Source: Bacillus sp. UNC438CL73TsuS30 (lineage in GTDB: Bacteria; Bacillota; Bacilli; Bacillales; Cytobacillaceae). From it: a DNA stretch of 64,000 nucleotides. A model generated the notes under the pieces. It was not told the origin of the DNA, did no database searches, and was given only the letters and a program-made list of their open reading frames with translations. The position numbers were made by a program, and so were the translations under genes. Shown in pieces: positions 35,500-43,579 of the stretch. The stretch covers positions 64,760-128,759 of the forward strand of contig NZ_KI535295.1 of assembly GCF_000482325.1 (NCBI RefSeq), read 5' to 3'. Numbering within the stretch: the first letter of the stretch is position 1; every line of letters begins with the position of its first letter.

Positions 35500-35820
35500 A
35501 TGATGGTTGTAACATCGGATACCTTACCTGGTTGGGAAATAAAGGAATTATTAGGGTTGGTAAAGGGAAGTACCGTACAGTCCAAGCATATTGGAAAGGA
35601 TTTAATGGCAGGATTAAAAACAATTGTTGGTGGCGAAATCAAAGAGTATACAGACATGTTAAATGAGGCAAGGCAAAAAGCGATTGAAAGAATGATTATA
35701 GAAGCAGAAGAAATGGGCGCAAATGCGATTATTGCGATGAGACTGGAAACCTGTTCTGTTATGCAGGGGGCCTCTGAAATTATTGCCTATGGAACCGCTG
35801 TCTGGGCTGAAACATTCTAA
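35500..35820 (+). CDS. YbjQ/UPF0145 family protein
   Basis: About 106 aa (ATG at 35500 or 35503; an upstream ATG at 35458 has no matching family N-terminus). Family pattern: TSDTLPGWEIKELLGLVKGS, then EYTDMLNEARQKAIERMI, GANAIIAMRLET and a final EIIAYGTAV. The fold is a small pentameric dodecin-like barrel that has been called heavy-metal binding; function is not established. Start after AGGGGTGATTAGG. Confidence 0.82.
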   Translation: MMVVTSDTLPGWEIKELLGLVKGSTVQSKHIGKDLMAGLKTIVGGEIKEYTDMLNEARQKAIERMIIEAEEMGANAIIAMRLETCSVMQGASEIIAYGTAVWAETF

Positions 35821-35897
35821 AAAATGGGAATTGACTTTGGAATAAACTGGTGATAATCTAACAGAGGAAGAAAAAAAAGGAAAAGGAGGGTTACAAA

Positions 35898-35978
35898 ATG
35901 AACATGATTGGATTAAATCAAATGTCAGTAAAAATTGAATATTTTAATGTAACCTGTCCAAGTAGGATCACTAAATAA
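35898..35978 (+). CDS. Leader peptide of the bmrC-bmrD attenuator (BmrB-like in role)
   Basis: 26 aa, MNMIGLNQMSVKIEYFNVTC followed by PSRITK, with a consensus ribosome binding site (AAAAGGAGGG, 8 bases before ATG). Codons 18-20 (GTA ACC TGT) form the upstream arm of the antiterminator. Much shorter than the 54-aa BmrB of B. subtilis, and I see no sequence likeness to it that I can claim. Probable role is translation sensing rather than action as a peptide. Confidence 0.72.
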   Translation: MNMIGLNQMSVKIEYFNVTCPSRITK

Positions 35979-36008
35979 TCCTTTCCTTTGATTGAATTTT
36001 TTACGAAC

Positions 36009-36057
36009 AACACAGGTTACGTTTCTTTTCCGATGCGTAATGTGTGTTTTTTTGTCT
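36009..36057 (+). terminator. Attenuator terminator 1
   Basis: ACACAGGTTACG (36010-36021) pairs with CGTAATGTGTGT (36036-36047) with one mismatch and one wobble, followed by seven T. Confidence 0.78.
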
Positions 36058-36069
36058 CTTTTTTTAATC

Positions 36070-36110
36070 AGAGGCATACTGCACAACAGCGGTATGCCTC
36101 TTTTTATTTT
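36070..36110 (+). terminator. Attenuator terminator 2
   Basis: Perfect stem GAGGCATAC / GTATGCCTC followed by TTTTTATTTTTAT. Stronger than terminator 1. No competing antiterminator arm was found by eye. Confidence 0.8.
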
Positions 36111-36136
36111 TATTAAAAAGATAGGAGGAAATTGGA

Positions 36137-36196
36137 ATGATTATATTTGGAGGAGTTAGACTTGCAGATGACAAAGGTGAGCTAGATGGTGGTTAG
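36137..36196 (+). CDS. Second short ORF before bmrC
   Basis: 19 codons, MIIFGGVRLADDKGELDGG, behind a strong AGGAGGAA site with 7-base spacing. It lies between terminator 2 and bmrC and ends 27 nt before the bmrC start. The good initiation site suggests it is translated, either as a second sensor or for coupling. It could also be a decayed gene start. Confidence 0.5.
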   Translation: MIIFGGVRLADDKGELDGG

Positions 36197-36223
36197 TTAA
36201 ACAATAAAAGGAGGAATACATCA

Positions 36224-37981
36224 ATGTTTTCGGTGTTAAAAAAATTAAGCTGGTTTTTTAAAGAAAACAGGAAAAGGTATACTATAGCAATCTTTCTATT
36301 AATTTTCGTCGGTATATTGGATGTACTCCCACCCAAATTAATTGGAATGGCGATAGATGATATTCATTTTGGTGAAATGAGTAAAAATAAAATTTTACAA
36401 TACCTAGGAATTCTATTAGTGATTATGGTTTCATCCTATGGAATTACCTATGTTTGGCAGTATCAATTATTCGGCGGTGCCTTCCTGGTAGAAAGAAAAC
36501 TACGATCCAAGTTTATGAGGCATCTTTTAAAAATGACTCCGGCATTTTATGAGAAAAATCGCACAGGAGACCTGATGGCCCGGGCAACGAATGACCTAAA
36601 GGCCATTTCCATAACAGCGGGTTTCGGGATTCTTACTTTGGTGGATTCCAGTGCCTGGATGCTGACCCTCCTCCTGACGATGGGCTTTTTCATCAGCTGG
36701 GAATTAACCTTGGCTGCAATTATTCCTCTACCAGTTATGGCAGTGCTGATGCAGATTTATGGAAAAAGGATACACACCCGTTTTATGGAAGCTCAGGATG
36801 CCTTTGGAGAGTTAAACGACCGCGTCCTTGAATCTGTTGCCGGAGTCCGGGTTATTCGTGCATATGTACAGGAAAAAGCTGATGCAGCAAGATTCCATCA
36901 ATTAACCGAAGATGTTTTTTATAAAAATATTAAAGTAGCAAAGATTGATTCCTTATTCGACCCAACCATCAAGGTTTTAGTTGGGATCAGTTATTTAATA
37001 GGAATTGGGTATGGCACCTATTTAGTGTTCCATCAGGCCATTACATTGGGGGACCTTGTATCTTTTAATGTATATCTTGGAATGCTGATTTGGCCGATGT
37101 TCGCCATCGGAGAGTTAATTAATGTGATGCAAAGGGGAAATGCTTCACTTGACCGTGTAAATGAAACACTTTCTTATCGTGAAGAGGTAGGAAATCCTCT
37201 ACAGCCAAAGGAGATTCTTTCAACCGACTCACTTCAATATAAGGAGGTAAACTTTCGTTATCCTTCTTCGAAATTTAATAACCTGCAAAATATCACTCTT
37301 CAATTGCTCCAAGGTCAAACCCTTGGAATTGTCGGAAAGACCGGCAGTGGCAAAACGACCTTTATTAAACAGCTTTTAAGGCAATACCCGCTCGGGACAG
37401 GTGATTTATTCATTTCCGGGACATCTATAGAAGAATTGAGCTTAGCTCAGGTTCGTAATTGGATTGGGTATGTGCCACAGGATCATATTCTATTTTCTAG
37501 AAGTGTAAAAGAGAATATTCTATTCGGAAATAAAGAGGCAAATGATTTGGATTTAGAGGAAGCGATTGAGCTTGCGGCTTTCCGAAAGGATTTGCAAATG
37601 CTGCCAGATGGGTTAAATACACTTGTTGGCGAAAAAGGGGTTGCTCTTTCAGGAGGGCAGAAGCAAAGAATTTCGATTGCCAGAGCCCTGATTAAAAAAC
37701 CGGAAATCCTTATTCTGGACGATTCCTTATCAGCTGTGGATGCCAAGACGGAGAAAAAAATTATTGAGAATATCCGCAAAGTTAGGCAGGATAAAACCAC
37801 GATTATTACAACCCACCGAATGTCAGCTGTCCAGCATGCGGATCATATCATTGTCCTTGCTGAAGGCAGCATCGTAGAAGAAGGGACACACGAACAACTC
37901 ATGCAGCAAAACGGCTGGTATAAGGAACAATTCATTCGCCAGCAAGTTGAAAACAAAGCCGAAGAGGAGGTGTCAGCATGA
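36224..37981 (+). CDS. bmrC: Multidrug ABC exporter subunit BmrC (YheI)
   Basis: 585 aa half-transporter: six-helix membrane domain (about 1-310) and nucleotide-binding domain (about 335-580). Walker A GKTGSGKT (about 371), signature LSGGQKQR (about 475), Walker B LILDD. The residue after Walker B is Asp500 instead of the catalytic Glu, the degenerate ATP site expected of BmrC in the BmrC/BmrD heterodimer. The gene overlaps bmrD by 4 nt (ATGA). Start after AAAGGAGGAA. Exports drugs; controlled by the upstream attenuator. Confidence 0.93.
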   Translation: MFSVLKKLSWFFKENRKRYTIAIFLLIFVGILDVLPPKLIGMAIDDIHFGEMSKNKILQYLGILLVIMVSSYGITYVWQYQLFGGAFLVERKLRSKFMRHLLKMTPAFYEKNRTGDLMARATNDLKAISITAGFGILTLVDSSAWMLTLLLTMGFFISWELTLAAIIPLPVMAVLMQIYGKRIHTRFMEAQDAFGELNDRVLESVAGVRVIRAYVQEKADAARFHQLTEDVFYKNIKVAKIDSLFDPTIKVLVGISYLIGIGYGTYLVFHQAITLGDLVSFNVYLGMLIWPMFAIGELINVMQRGNASLDRVNETLSYREEVGNPLQPKEILSTDSLQYKEVNFRYPSSKFNNLQNITLQLLQGQTLGIVGKTGSGKTTFIKQLLRQYPLGTGDLFISGTSIEELSLAQVRNWIGYVPQDHILFSRSVKENILFGNKEANDLDLEEAIELAAFRKDLQMLPDGLNTLVGEKGVALSGGQKQRISIARALIKKPEILILDDSLSAVDAKTEKKIIENIRKVRQDKTTIITTHRMSAVQHADHIIVLAEGSIVEEGTHEQLMQQNGWYKEQFIRQQVENKAEEEVSA

Positions 37982-39993
37982 CTACAGGTAGAAGATTAAT
38001 CCAATATGCGCTTGCGTATAAAAAAATCATTATTGCTGCCCTGTTGATGCTGACGATTTCTGTCGCGGCAGATTTGGCAGGTCCGTTTATTGCAAAGACG
38101 ATTATTGATCAGCATATATTGGGGATCGAATCAAATTGGTATGAAACCACTAAAGGGAAAATGGCAGTAAATTATCACGAAAAATATTATAAACGGGAGA
38201 AGTATTTTTCGGCTGGTGAACAAAAAGGGAAACACGTCCGTATACTTCAAATCGGTTCAAAATTTGTATTTACCGAACAAAAGATTGATTTTGATGGAAA
38301 AAGAAGTTTTAAGAATGAACTCTTAACCATTAAAAAAGGGAATGAAAAAGCAGAATACAAGGCAGAAACGATTAAAGGCCGTGAATTACTTGCCTTTTAT
38401 CAGCCCGAAATTCCGGGGATTTTTCAATTAATCCTTATTTATTTCGGATTATTGGTGGTATCGGCCCTTTTTCAATATGGTGAAAAACTTTTCTTGCAAA
38501 AGTCAGCCAACCGCATTATCCAAAAAATGCGTGAGGATGTGTATGGTCATATTCAGCGGCTGCCCATTCAATATTTTGATAACCTTCCAGCGGGAAAAGT
38601 GGTGGCCCGAATTACCAATGATACAGAAGCCATCCGTGAGCTATATGTAACGGTATTGGCAACCTTTTTTACAAGTGCTATTTATATTACAGGCATCTAT
38701 ATTGCCCTGTTTATCTTAAATGTAAAGCTTGCTGCAATTTGTCTGTTATTATTACCGATTCTATATGCCTGGATGTTGGTGTATCGGAAATATGCCTCGA
38801 AATATAATCGGGTTATTCGCTCAAGAAATAGTGATATTAATGCAATGGTTAATGAATCGATTCAGGGAATGAATATTATTCAAGCGTTTAACCGGGAAAA
38901 CGATACGCAAGCTGATTTTGAAAAATTAAATCAGGAGCATTTTAAATTTCAAAACAAATTGTTAAGTTTAAATTCACTCACTTCCCATAATCTTGTGGGG
39001 ATTTTACGAAATCTTGTGTTTGTCGCTTTTATTTGGTACTTTGGCGGCCAGTCACTGACACCTTCTACGGTCATCTCCCTTGGTATGCTATATGCGTTTG
39101 TTGACTATGTGAATCGGCTGTTCCAGCCTGTTCAAGGAATCGTGAACCAATTGGCGAATTTAGAGCAAGCATTGGTTGCAGGTGAACGCGTATTCAAGCT
39201 CATGGATGAGCCGGGGGAAAATGTCAGCGCAGAACGAATCCCAAGGTTCAAAGGAAACGTTAAGTTTGATCACATTTCCTTCGGTTATAAAGAAGGGGAA
39301 TACGTCCTTAAGAATATTACTTTTGAAGCGAATCACGGAGAAACGGTAGCGCTCGTTGGCCATACGGGGTCAGGAAAGAGTTCGATTATGAATTTGCTGT
39401 TTCGTTTTTACGATTGCCAAAAGGGGAAAATCACCATAGATGGAAAGGATATTGAAAGTATTCCACGGCAAACGATTCGAAATCATATGGGGATTGTTCT
39501 GCAGGATCCGTATTTATTTACGGGAACGATTGCCTCAAATGTAAGTCTGGATGACCCGGGGATTTCGCGGGAAAAAGTGGAGAAAGCCTTAAAGGATGTA
39601 GGCGCTGAAATGGTGTTTAAGAATTTAGAAAAAGGCTATGATGAACCCGTCATTGAGAAGGGCAGTACGTTATCAAGTGGCCAGCGTCAGTTAATTTCCT
39701 TTGCCCGGGCACTTGTCTTTAATCCTGCAATTTTGATCTTAGATGAGGCAACATCCAGTATTGACACGGAGACGGAAGCAGTGATTCAAGAAGCGATGGA
39801 CGTTCTGAAAAAGGGGAGGACCACTTTTATCATTGCCCACCGACTCTCAACGATCCGAAATGCGAATCAGATTCTTGTTTTAGATCGGGGAGAAATTGTC
39901 GAGCAGGGCTCTCATGATGATTTAATGGCTTTAAAAGGAAAATACTATCAAATGTACCAGCTCCAGCAGGGTGGAGAGGGGCTTGCTGGATAG
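37978..39993 (+). CDS. bmrD: Multidrug ABC exporter subunit BmrD (YheH)
   Basis: 671 aa half-transporter. Between membrane helices 1 and 2 is an insertion of about 90 residues (about 50-140, charged, no hydrophobic stretch), matching the extracellular domain known for BmrD. The NBD has Walker A GHTGSGKSS (about 460), signature LSSGQRQL (about 562) and Walker B LILDEATSS with the catalytic Glu at residue 590. It supplies the functional ATPase site to the heterodimer. The stop is followed closely by a terminator. Confidence 0.93.
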   Translation: MTTGRRLIQYALAYKKIIIAALLMLTISVAADLAGPFIAKTIIDQHILGIESNWYETTKGKMAVNYHEKYYKREKYFSAGEQKGKHVRILQIGSKFVFTEQKIDFDGKRSFKNELLTIKKGNEKAEYKAETIKGRELLAFYQPEIPGIFQLILIYFGLLVVSALFQYGEKLFLQKSANRIIQKMREDVYGHIQRLPIQYFDNLPAGKVVARITNDTEAIRELYVTVLATFFTSAIYITGIYIALFILNVKLAAICLLLLPILYAWMLVYRKYASKYNRVIRSRNSDINAMVNESIQGMNIIQAFNRENDTQADFEKLNQEHFKFQNKLLSLNSLTSHNLVGILRNLVFVAFIWYFGGQSLTPSTVISLGMLYAFVDYVNRLFQPVQGIVNQLANLEQALVAGERVFKLMDEPGENVSAERIPRFKGNVKFDHISFGYKEGEYVLKNITFEANHGETVALVGHTGSGKSSIMNLLFRFYDCQKGKITIDGKDIESIPRQTIRNHMGIVLQDPYLFTGTIASNVSLDDPGISREKVEKALKDVGAEMVFKNLEKGYDEPVIEKGSTLSSGQRQLISFARALVFNPAILILDEATSSIDTETEAVIQEAMDVLKKGRTTFIIAHRLSTIRNANQILVLDRGEIVEQGSHDDLMALKGKYYQMYQLQQGGEGLAG

Positions 39994-39999
39994 GATTTA

Positions 40000-40026
40000 A
40001 AGGGGACCAAGTTGGTTCCCTTTTTT
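40000..40026 (+). terminator. Terminator of bmrC-bmrD
   Basis: Stem AAGGGGACCAA / TTGGTTCCCTT followed by T6. Confidence 0.8.
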
Positions 40027-40060
40027 ATGGTGTCAATTTAGTTAGGATTTCAATGAAATT

Positions 40061-40396
40061 TGTCGCCAATGGAGGTTGTAGGTGACAGTATGGATGGAAG
40101 TCGAAAGATATTGTCGGCTTTAAGGGGTATAGGCGACAGTTTGTATGGAAAGTCGAAAGATATTGTCGGCTATAAGGGGTATAGGCGACAGTTTGTATGG
40201 AAGTCGAAAGATATTGTCGGCTATAAGGGATAGGCGACAGTTTGTATGGAAAATCGATTAATTTTGTCGCCTATTGTGGTTTTAAGCGACAGTTTAGATG
40301 GGAAGTCAATAGATTTTGTCTCCTATAGGGAATATTAGCGACAGTTTGGTTAAAAAAACAGTAGGAAGTGTCGCCAATAGTGCCTTTAGGCGACAC
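40061..40396. repeat. Tandem array of TGTCGCC/GGCGACA dyads, about 52-bp period
   Basis: GCGACA-type words start at 40082, 40133, 40185, 40234, 40286, 40338 and 40390 (spacing 51, 52, 49, 52, 52, 52). TGTCG-type words start at 40061, 40112, 40164, 40215, 40265, 40317 (TGTCTCC) and 40369. They alternate, so each TGTCGCC can pair with the GGCGACA 14 bases on, giving a row of small hairpins. Units 2-4 share the core AAGTCGAAAGATATTGTCGG nearly exactly and the rest diverge. The array fills the gap between convergent bmrD and yheG. Not coding. Confidence 0.75.
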
Positions 40397-40437
40397 TTTT
40401 CATATAATCTTACCAGATCTTGTCTTCAAACGAAAAA

Positions 40438-41061
40438 CTAATAAGTTAACCCAACTCGAAAGCCAACAAATTCATCACGAAACAATTGCTGATAGGCAAA
40501 ATCACCTGTATCATAAACAGAAATTGACGACGAATTTTCCGGAAGAACATCTTTTTCATAGCGGTATTGCCCGATTCTTTCACCAAGCGGTAAATACGTT
40601 GGGCAGACAATCGTCCAATCAAGGCCTGATTCTTCCAAAATTAAATAAGCACGTAAATGTTCCTCAGCATCGCGGGTCGTTTTTCGTTTTGATTCCGTTG
40701 ATTGAAAACGATAAAGCTGAGGTGATGAACGGACTTGTAGAATTCCGGCAGTACCAATCGTTACGATTCTTTTAATCCCTTCGCTCTTCATATTTTTTAT
40801 AATCAGTGGCATGGAATCAGTAAGTGTAGTCATGCCATCCGTATTCAAGGCACTAACTACTACATCCGCCCCTTTGATCACCTGAGCAATTTTACTCTCT
40901 TCTAAAGCATTCCCCTCGATCATCGATAGCCGGGAATCCTTCTTTAAGGATAGTTTTTCTGGATTTCTTACAAGTGCTTGTACATCATGTTGGTCGGAAA
41001 GGGCGTTAGCTAAAATAATCGAACCCACTCTCCCTGTTGCTCCAAAAAGGCAAATGTTCAC
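40438..41061 (-). CDS. yheG: NAD(P)-binding oxidoreductase, YheG-like
   Basis: 207 aa atypical SDR / NmrA-like protein. N-terminal Rossmann motif LFGATGRVG (residues 5-13), then DVVVSALNTDG (about 70) and IVTIGTAG (about 99). C-terminal half with SGLDWTIVCPTYLP (about 145). No classical YxxxK at the expected place, as usual for this NAD(P)H-binding group, so it may be an epimerase, reductase or redox sensor. Position next to bmrD matches yheG in B. subtilis. Confidence 0.85.
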   Translation of the reverse strand: MNICLFGATGRVGSIILANALSDQHDVQALVRNPEKLSLKKDSRLSMIEGNALEESKIAQVIKGADVVVSALNTDGMTTLTDSMPLIIKNMKSEGIKRIVTIGTAGILQVRSSPQLYRFQSTESKRKTTRDAEEHLRAYLILEESGLDWTIVCPTYLPLGERIGQYRYEKDVLPENSSSISVYDTGDFAYQQLFRDEFVGFRVGLTY

Positions 41062-41170
41062 AAAAAGTTCACTTCCTAACGATAAAGTTGTTGATATTTA
41101 TCACAGGATTACGCTGCTTCCTATGATAACTTAAAATTGTTTAAGTATATTTATAAGGAGGGACATGTGT

Positions 41171-41254
41171 ATGTCTGAGTATTCTGTAGTGCTGACAATC
41201 GGAAGTTTTTTAATCCTATCCTATTATATTATATATACCATCGTGAAAGCATAA
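41171..41254 (+). CDS. 27-residue single-helix membrane peptide
   Basis: [20 protein letters not shown] and a short tail IYTIVKA. One hydrophobic helix with a charged end. AAGGAGGG lies 10 bases before this ATG (another in-frame ATG sits at 41165, too close to the site). A perfect terminator begins at the stop codon, so it appears to be a complete small transcription unit. No family recognised. Confidence 0.6.
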   Translation: MSEYSVVLTIGSFLILSYYIIYTIVKA

Positions 41255-41285
41255 GGCTGCAGACAAATTGTCTGCAGTTTTTTAA
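41255..41285 (+). terminator. Terminator of the small membrane peptide gene
   Basis: Perfect stem CTGCAGACA / TGTCTGCAG followed by T6. Confidence 0.88.
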
Positions 41286-41376
41286 TTTAACACTAGCCCC
41301 CTCCAACACTTTTATAAATAAAATGGATAAGAATGGGAATATATATGTAGAGGAAAAAATAAGTGAGGTGGGTTTT

Positions 41377-42756
41377 TTGGAGAATTTTAGAATTGAAAAG
41401 GATACACTAGGAGAGGTTCATGTGCCTGCGGATAAGTTCTGGGGGGCACAAACACAGCGCAGTAAGGAAAATTTTAAAATTGGAATAGAAAAAATTCCAT
41501 TAGAAATGGTTTATGCTTTAACCTACATAAAAAAAGCAGCCTCAATGGTAAATGGGCAACTTGGAAAGTTGAATGAAACAAAAATGGAGGCCATCAAGAG
41601 CGTATGTGATGACATCCTTAACGGGAAGTATGATGAGCATTTTCCTCTGGCAGTCTGGCAGACAGGAAGTGGGACTCAAACGAATATGAATGTAAATGAA
41701 GTGATTGCGAATCGTGCAAATGAAGAGCTCAATGGGGAGGGTAAAGCCGAGAAAATACATCCTAATGATGATGTAAACATGTCACAAAGTTCGAATGATA
41801 CCTTCCCAACCGCGATGCATATTGCCGCTTATAAGAAATTAATTGAGCACTTAATCCCTTCGCTTCAAGATCTAAAAAACACACTAGAGGAAAAAGAGAA
41901 TGCCTTTAAGCGATTGGTTAAAATTGGGAGGACTCATCTTCAGGATGCAACTCCATTAACATTAGGCCAGGAAATCAGCGGCTGGAGAGCTATGCTTGAA
42001 AAAAATGAGAAAATGATCATGGATGCCTGCCATTATTTACTTGACCTGGCGATTGGCGGTACAGCAGTAGGAACCGGTATCAACGCACATCCCGAGTTTG
42101 GAGCTGAAATGGCTGAAAAACTTTCAGAGCTGACGGGGCATCCCTTTCGCTCCTCGCAAAATAAATTTCAGGCTTTAACCAGTCATGATGAAATTGTTTT
42201 TGTTCACGGCTCTTTAAAAGCTCTTGCAGCCGATTTAATGAAAATAGCCAATGATGTAAGATGGCTTGCCAGCGGTCCAAGAAGCGGTATCGGTGAAATC
42301 ACTATTCCTGCTAATGAGCCGGGAAGTTCGATTATGCCAGGGAAGGTAAATCCTACTCAAAGTGAAGCCTTAACAATGGTTGCTTGCCAGATTTTTGGGA
42401 ATGATGCTGCTATCGGCTTTGCTGCAAGTCAGGGGAACTTTGAATTAAATGTGTTCAAACCAATGATTATCTTTGATTTAATTCAGTCGATCACATTACT
42501 TTCTGACGGTATGCGCTCCTTTAACGAAAACTGTGCAAAAGGAATAGAGGCAAATGTGGAGATAATCAGGCAGCATGTAGAAAATTCGTTAATGCTGGTC
42601 ACAGCATTAAATCCGCATATCGGTTATGAAAAAGCTGCAGAAATAGCTAAACTGGCATTTAAAGAAAACACTACGCTCAAAGAAGCTGCTGAAAAAACAG
42701 GTTATGTTTCGCCAGATCAATTTGATGAATGGATTAAACCAGAAAAAATGGTCTAA
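41377..42756 (+). CDS. citG: Fumarate hydratase class II
   Basis: 459 aa TCA-cycle enzyme, fumarate + water = L-malate, cytosolic homotetramer without Fe-S. Signatures: [12 protein letters not shown] (about residue 20), [11 protein letters not shown] (about 136), [14 protein letters not shown] (about 186), [13 protein letters not shown] (about 317, mobile loop with the catalytic Ser). The TTG at 41377 after GAGGTGGG gives the standard N-terminus ([14 protein letters not shown]); upstream in-frame codons have no family match. Strong hairpin after the stop. Confidence 0.94.
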   Translation: MENFRIEKDTLGEVHVPADKFWGAQTQRSKENFKIGIEKIPLEMVYALTYIKKAASMVNGQLGKLNETKMEAIKSVCDDILNGKYDEHFPLAVWQTGSGTQTNMNVNEVIANRANEELNGEGKAEKIHPNDDVNMSQSSNDTFPTAMHIAAYKKLIEHLIPSLQDLKNTLEEKENAFKRLVKIGRTHLQDATPLTLGQEISGWRAMLEKNEKMIMDACHYLLDLAIGGTAVGTGINAHPEFGAEMAEKLSELTGHPFRSSQNKFQALTSHDEIVFVHGSLKALAADLMKIANDVRWLASGPRSGIGEITIPANEPGSSIMPGKVNPTQSEALTMVACQIFGNDAAIGFAASQGNFELNVFKPMIIFDLIQSITLLSDGMRSFNENCAKGIEANVEIIRQHVENSLMLVTALNPHIGYEKAAEIAKLAFKENTTLKEAAEKTGYVSPDQFDEWIKPEKMV

Positions 42757-42759
42757 AAT

Positions 42760-42800
42760 GAAAGCCCCCTCTTCGAAAGAGGGGGCTTAGCCATATTATT
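42760..42800 (+). terminator. Terminator of fumarase
   Basis: Strong stem AAGCCCCCTCTT / AAGAGGGGGCTT, then a looser AT-rich, T-containing tail. Confidence 0.8.
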
Positions 42801-42831
42801 TATTTTTTTTATTTACCAAATTACCTTTTGA

Positions 42832-43041
42832 TTAACGGTTGAATGCGCCGCCGCCAAGTTGAGATTCAGCCATTGCAACAAGACGCTTTGTGATTTCTCC
42901 TCCAACAGATCCATTTGCACGAGAAGTAGTATCTGCTCCAAGATTTACGCCAAACTCTGATGCAATTTCATACTTCATTTGATCAAGTGCCTGTTGAACG
43001 CCTGGTACTAAAAGTTGATTAGAGTTGTTGTTACTTGCCAT
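42832..43041 (-). CDS. sspB: Alpha/beta-type small acid-soluble spore protein
   Basis: 69 aa. DNA-binding spore protein that saturates forespore DNA and gives UV resistance. The germination protease site region YEIASEFGV and both conserved blocks ([30 protein letters not shown]) are intact. ATG after AGAGGAGTG. A sigma-G promoter is expected; a CATACTG -10-like word is upstream but the -35 is not convincing. Position after yheG corresponds to sspB in B. subtilis. Confidence 0.93.
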   Translation of the reverse strand: MASNNNSNQLLVPGVQQALDQMKYEIASEFGVNLGADTTSRANGSVGGEITKRLVAMAESQLGGGAFNR

Positions 43042-43138
43042 AGTTGAATAACACTCCTCTTAATAAATTTGGGGTCAGTATGGAATTGAACCATAATGGT
43101 TGAACCATTGCCTCCTCGGCCTAACCCATCGTTGAAAT

Positions 43139-43180
43139 GTTTCTGTGTTTCTGTGTGTTTGTGTTTCTGTGTTGCTTTGT
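43139..43180. repeat. Simple sequence TTTCTGTG repeats
   Basis: A T/G/C-only tract made of TGTTTCTG and GTGTGTTTG words upstream of the zinc-ribbon gene and behind the sspB promoter region. Possible slippage tract; no function inferred. Confidence 0.5.
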
Positions 43181-43302
43181 ATTCTCTATTATGTTTAAAA
43201 AAGAGAAGCTTATGCGACTGATTGATTGGTAGTTTATTCCACCATTTTTGTTTTCCAAAACGAGCAAACTAATTTCATCTTATAACTTAAAGGGTGAGAG
43301 CT

Positions 43303-43545
43303 ATGTCGGTGTGCCCAGTATGTAATGGATTACGGGAAGTATACTTACTATGCACGAATTGCGGAGTTCCTATGTTGGAAAGTGGAAGACTGATGGATTT
43401 TTATGATGACTACAGTCCTTATATGGAGATTGATTTAATGAAAATGGAAGATGGGTATCCGGAAACATATTCAGAGAATAAATGCCCTCATCTATATCGA
43501 TGCCCATCCTGTTTAGCTGATACAGTTGTATTTATAAAAGAATAA
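43303..43545 (+). CDS. Small zinc-ribbon-like protein
   Basis: 80 aa from the ATG at 43303 (AAAGGGTG site; the GTG at 43294 overlaps that site). Three Cys pairs: CPVCNG (residues 4-7), CTNCG (about 18-21) and CPHLYRCPSC (about 61-70), typical of a structural zinc site. The middle part is acidic. Not a family I can name. The stop codon lies inside a bidirectional terminator shared with msmX. Confidence 0.72.
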   Translation: MSVCPVCNGLREVYLLCTNCGVPMLESGRLMDFYDDYSPYMEIDLMKMEDGYPETYSENKCPHLYRCPSCLADTVVFIKE

Positions 43546-43567
43546 GCCCGTATAAAACGGGCTTATT
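43541..43567. terminator. Bidirectional terminator between zinc-ribbon gene and msmX
   Basis: Stem AATAAGCCCGT / ACGGGCTTATT. Confidence 0.8.
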
Positions 43568-43579
43568 CCAAAGAAGAAC

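Larger units (their letters stand above)
35883..36110 (+). promoter_or_regulatory. Ribosome-mediated transcription attenuator of bmrC-bmrD
   Basis: Components seen in order: ribosome binding site AGGAGGG, a 26-codon leader ORF (35898-35978), segment 1 GTAACCTGT inside leader codons 18-20 (35949-35957), segment 2 ACAGGTTAC (36012-36020, exact complement of segment 1), segment 3 CGTAATGTGTG (36036-36046, pairs with 36010-36021), T7, then a second hairpin terminator. Segments 1:2 and 2:3 are mutually exclusive, giving antiterminator versus terminator. B. subtilis bmrCD is controlled by the translated leader bmrB in this way, so drug-stalled ribosomes likely switch the operon on. Confidence 0.78.

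Noticed and set aside
40061..40396. CRISPR-like array
   Set aside because: Regular 52-bp spacing, but there is no constant repeat of 24-40 bp with unique spacers: conserved parts are 6-7 bp dyads and the intervening sequence is also partly repeated. No cas genes are present.
43042..43110. Sigma-G promoter for sspB
   Set aside because: A CATACTG word resembles the -10 element, but the region 17-18 bases upstream (GTTCAA) does not resemble the sigma-G -35, so it was not listed.
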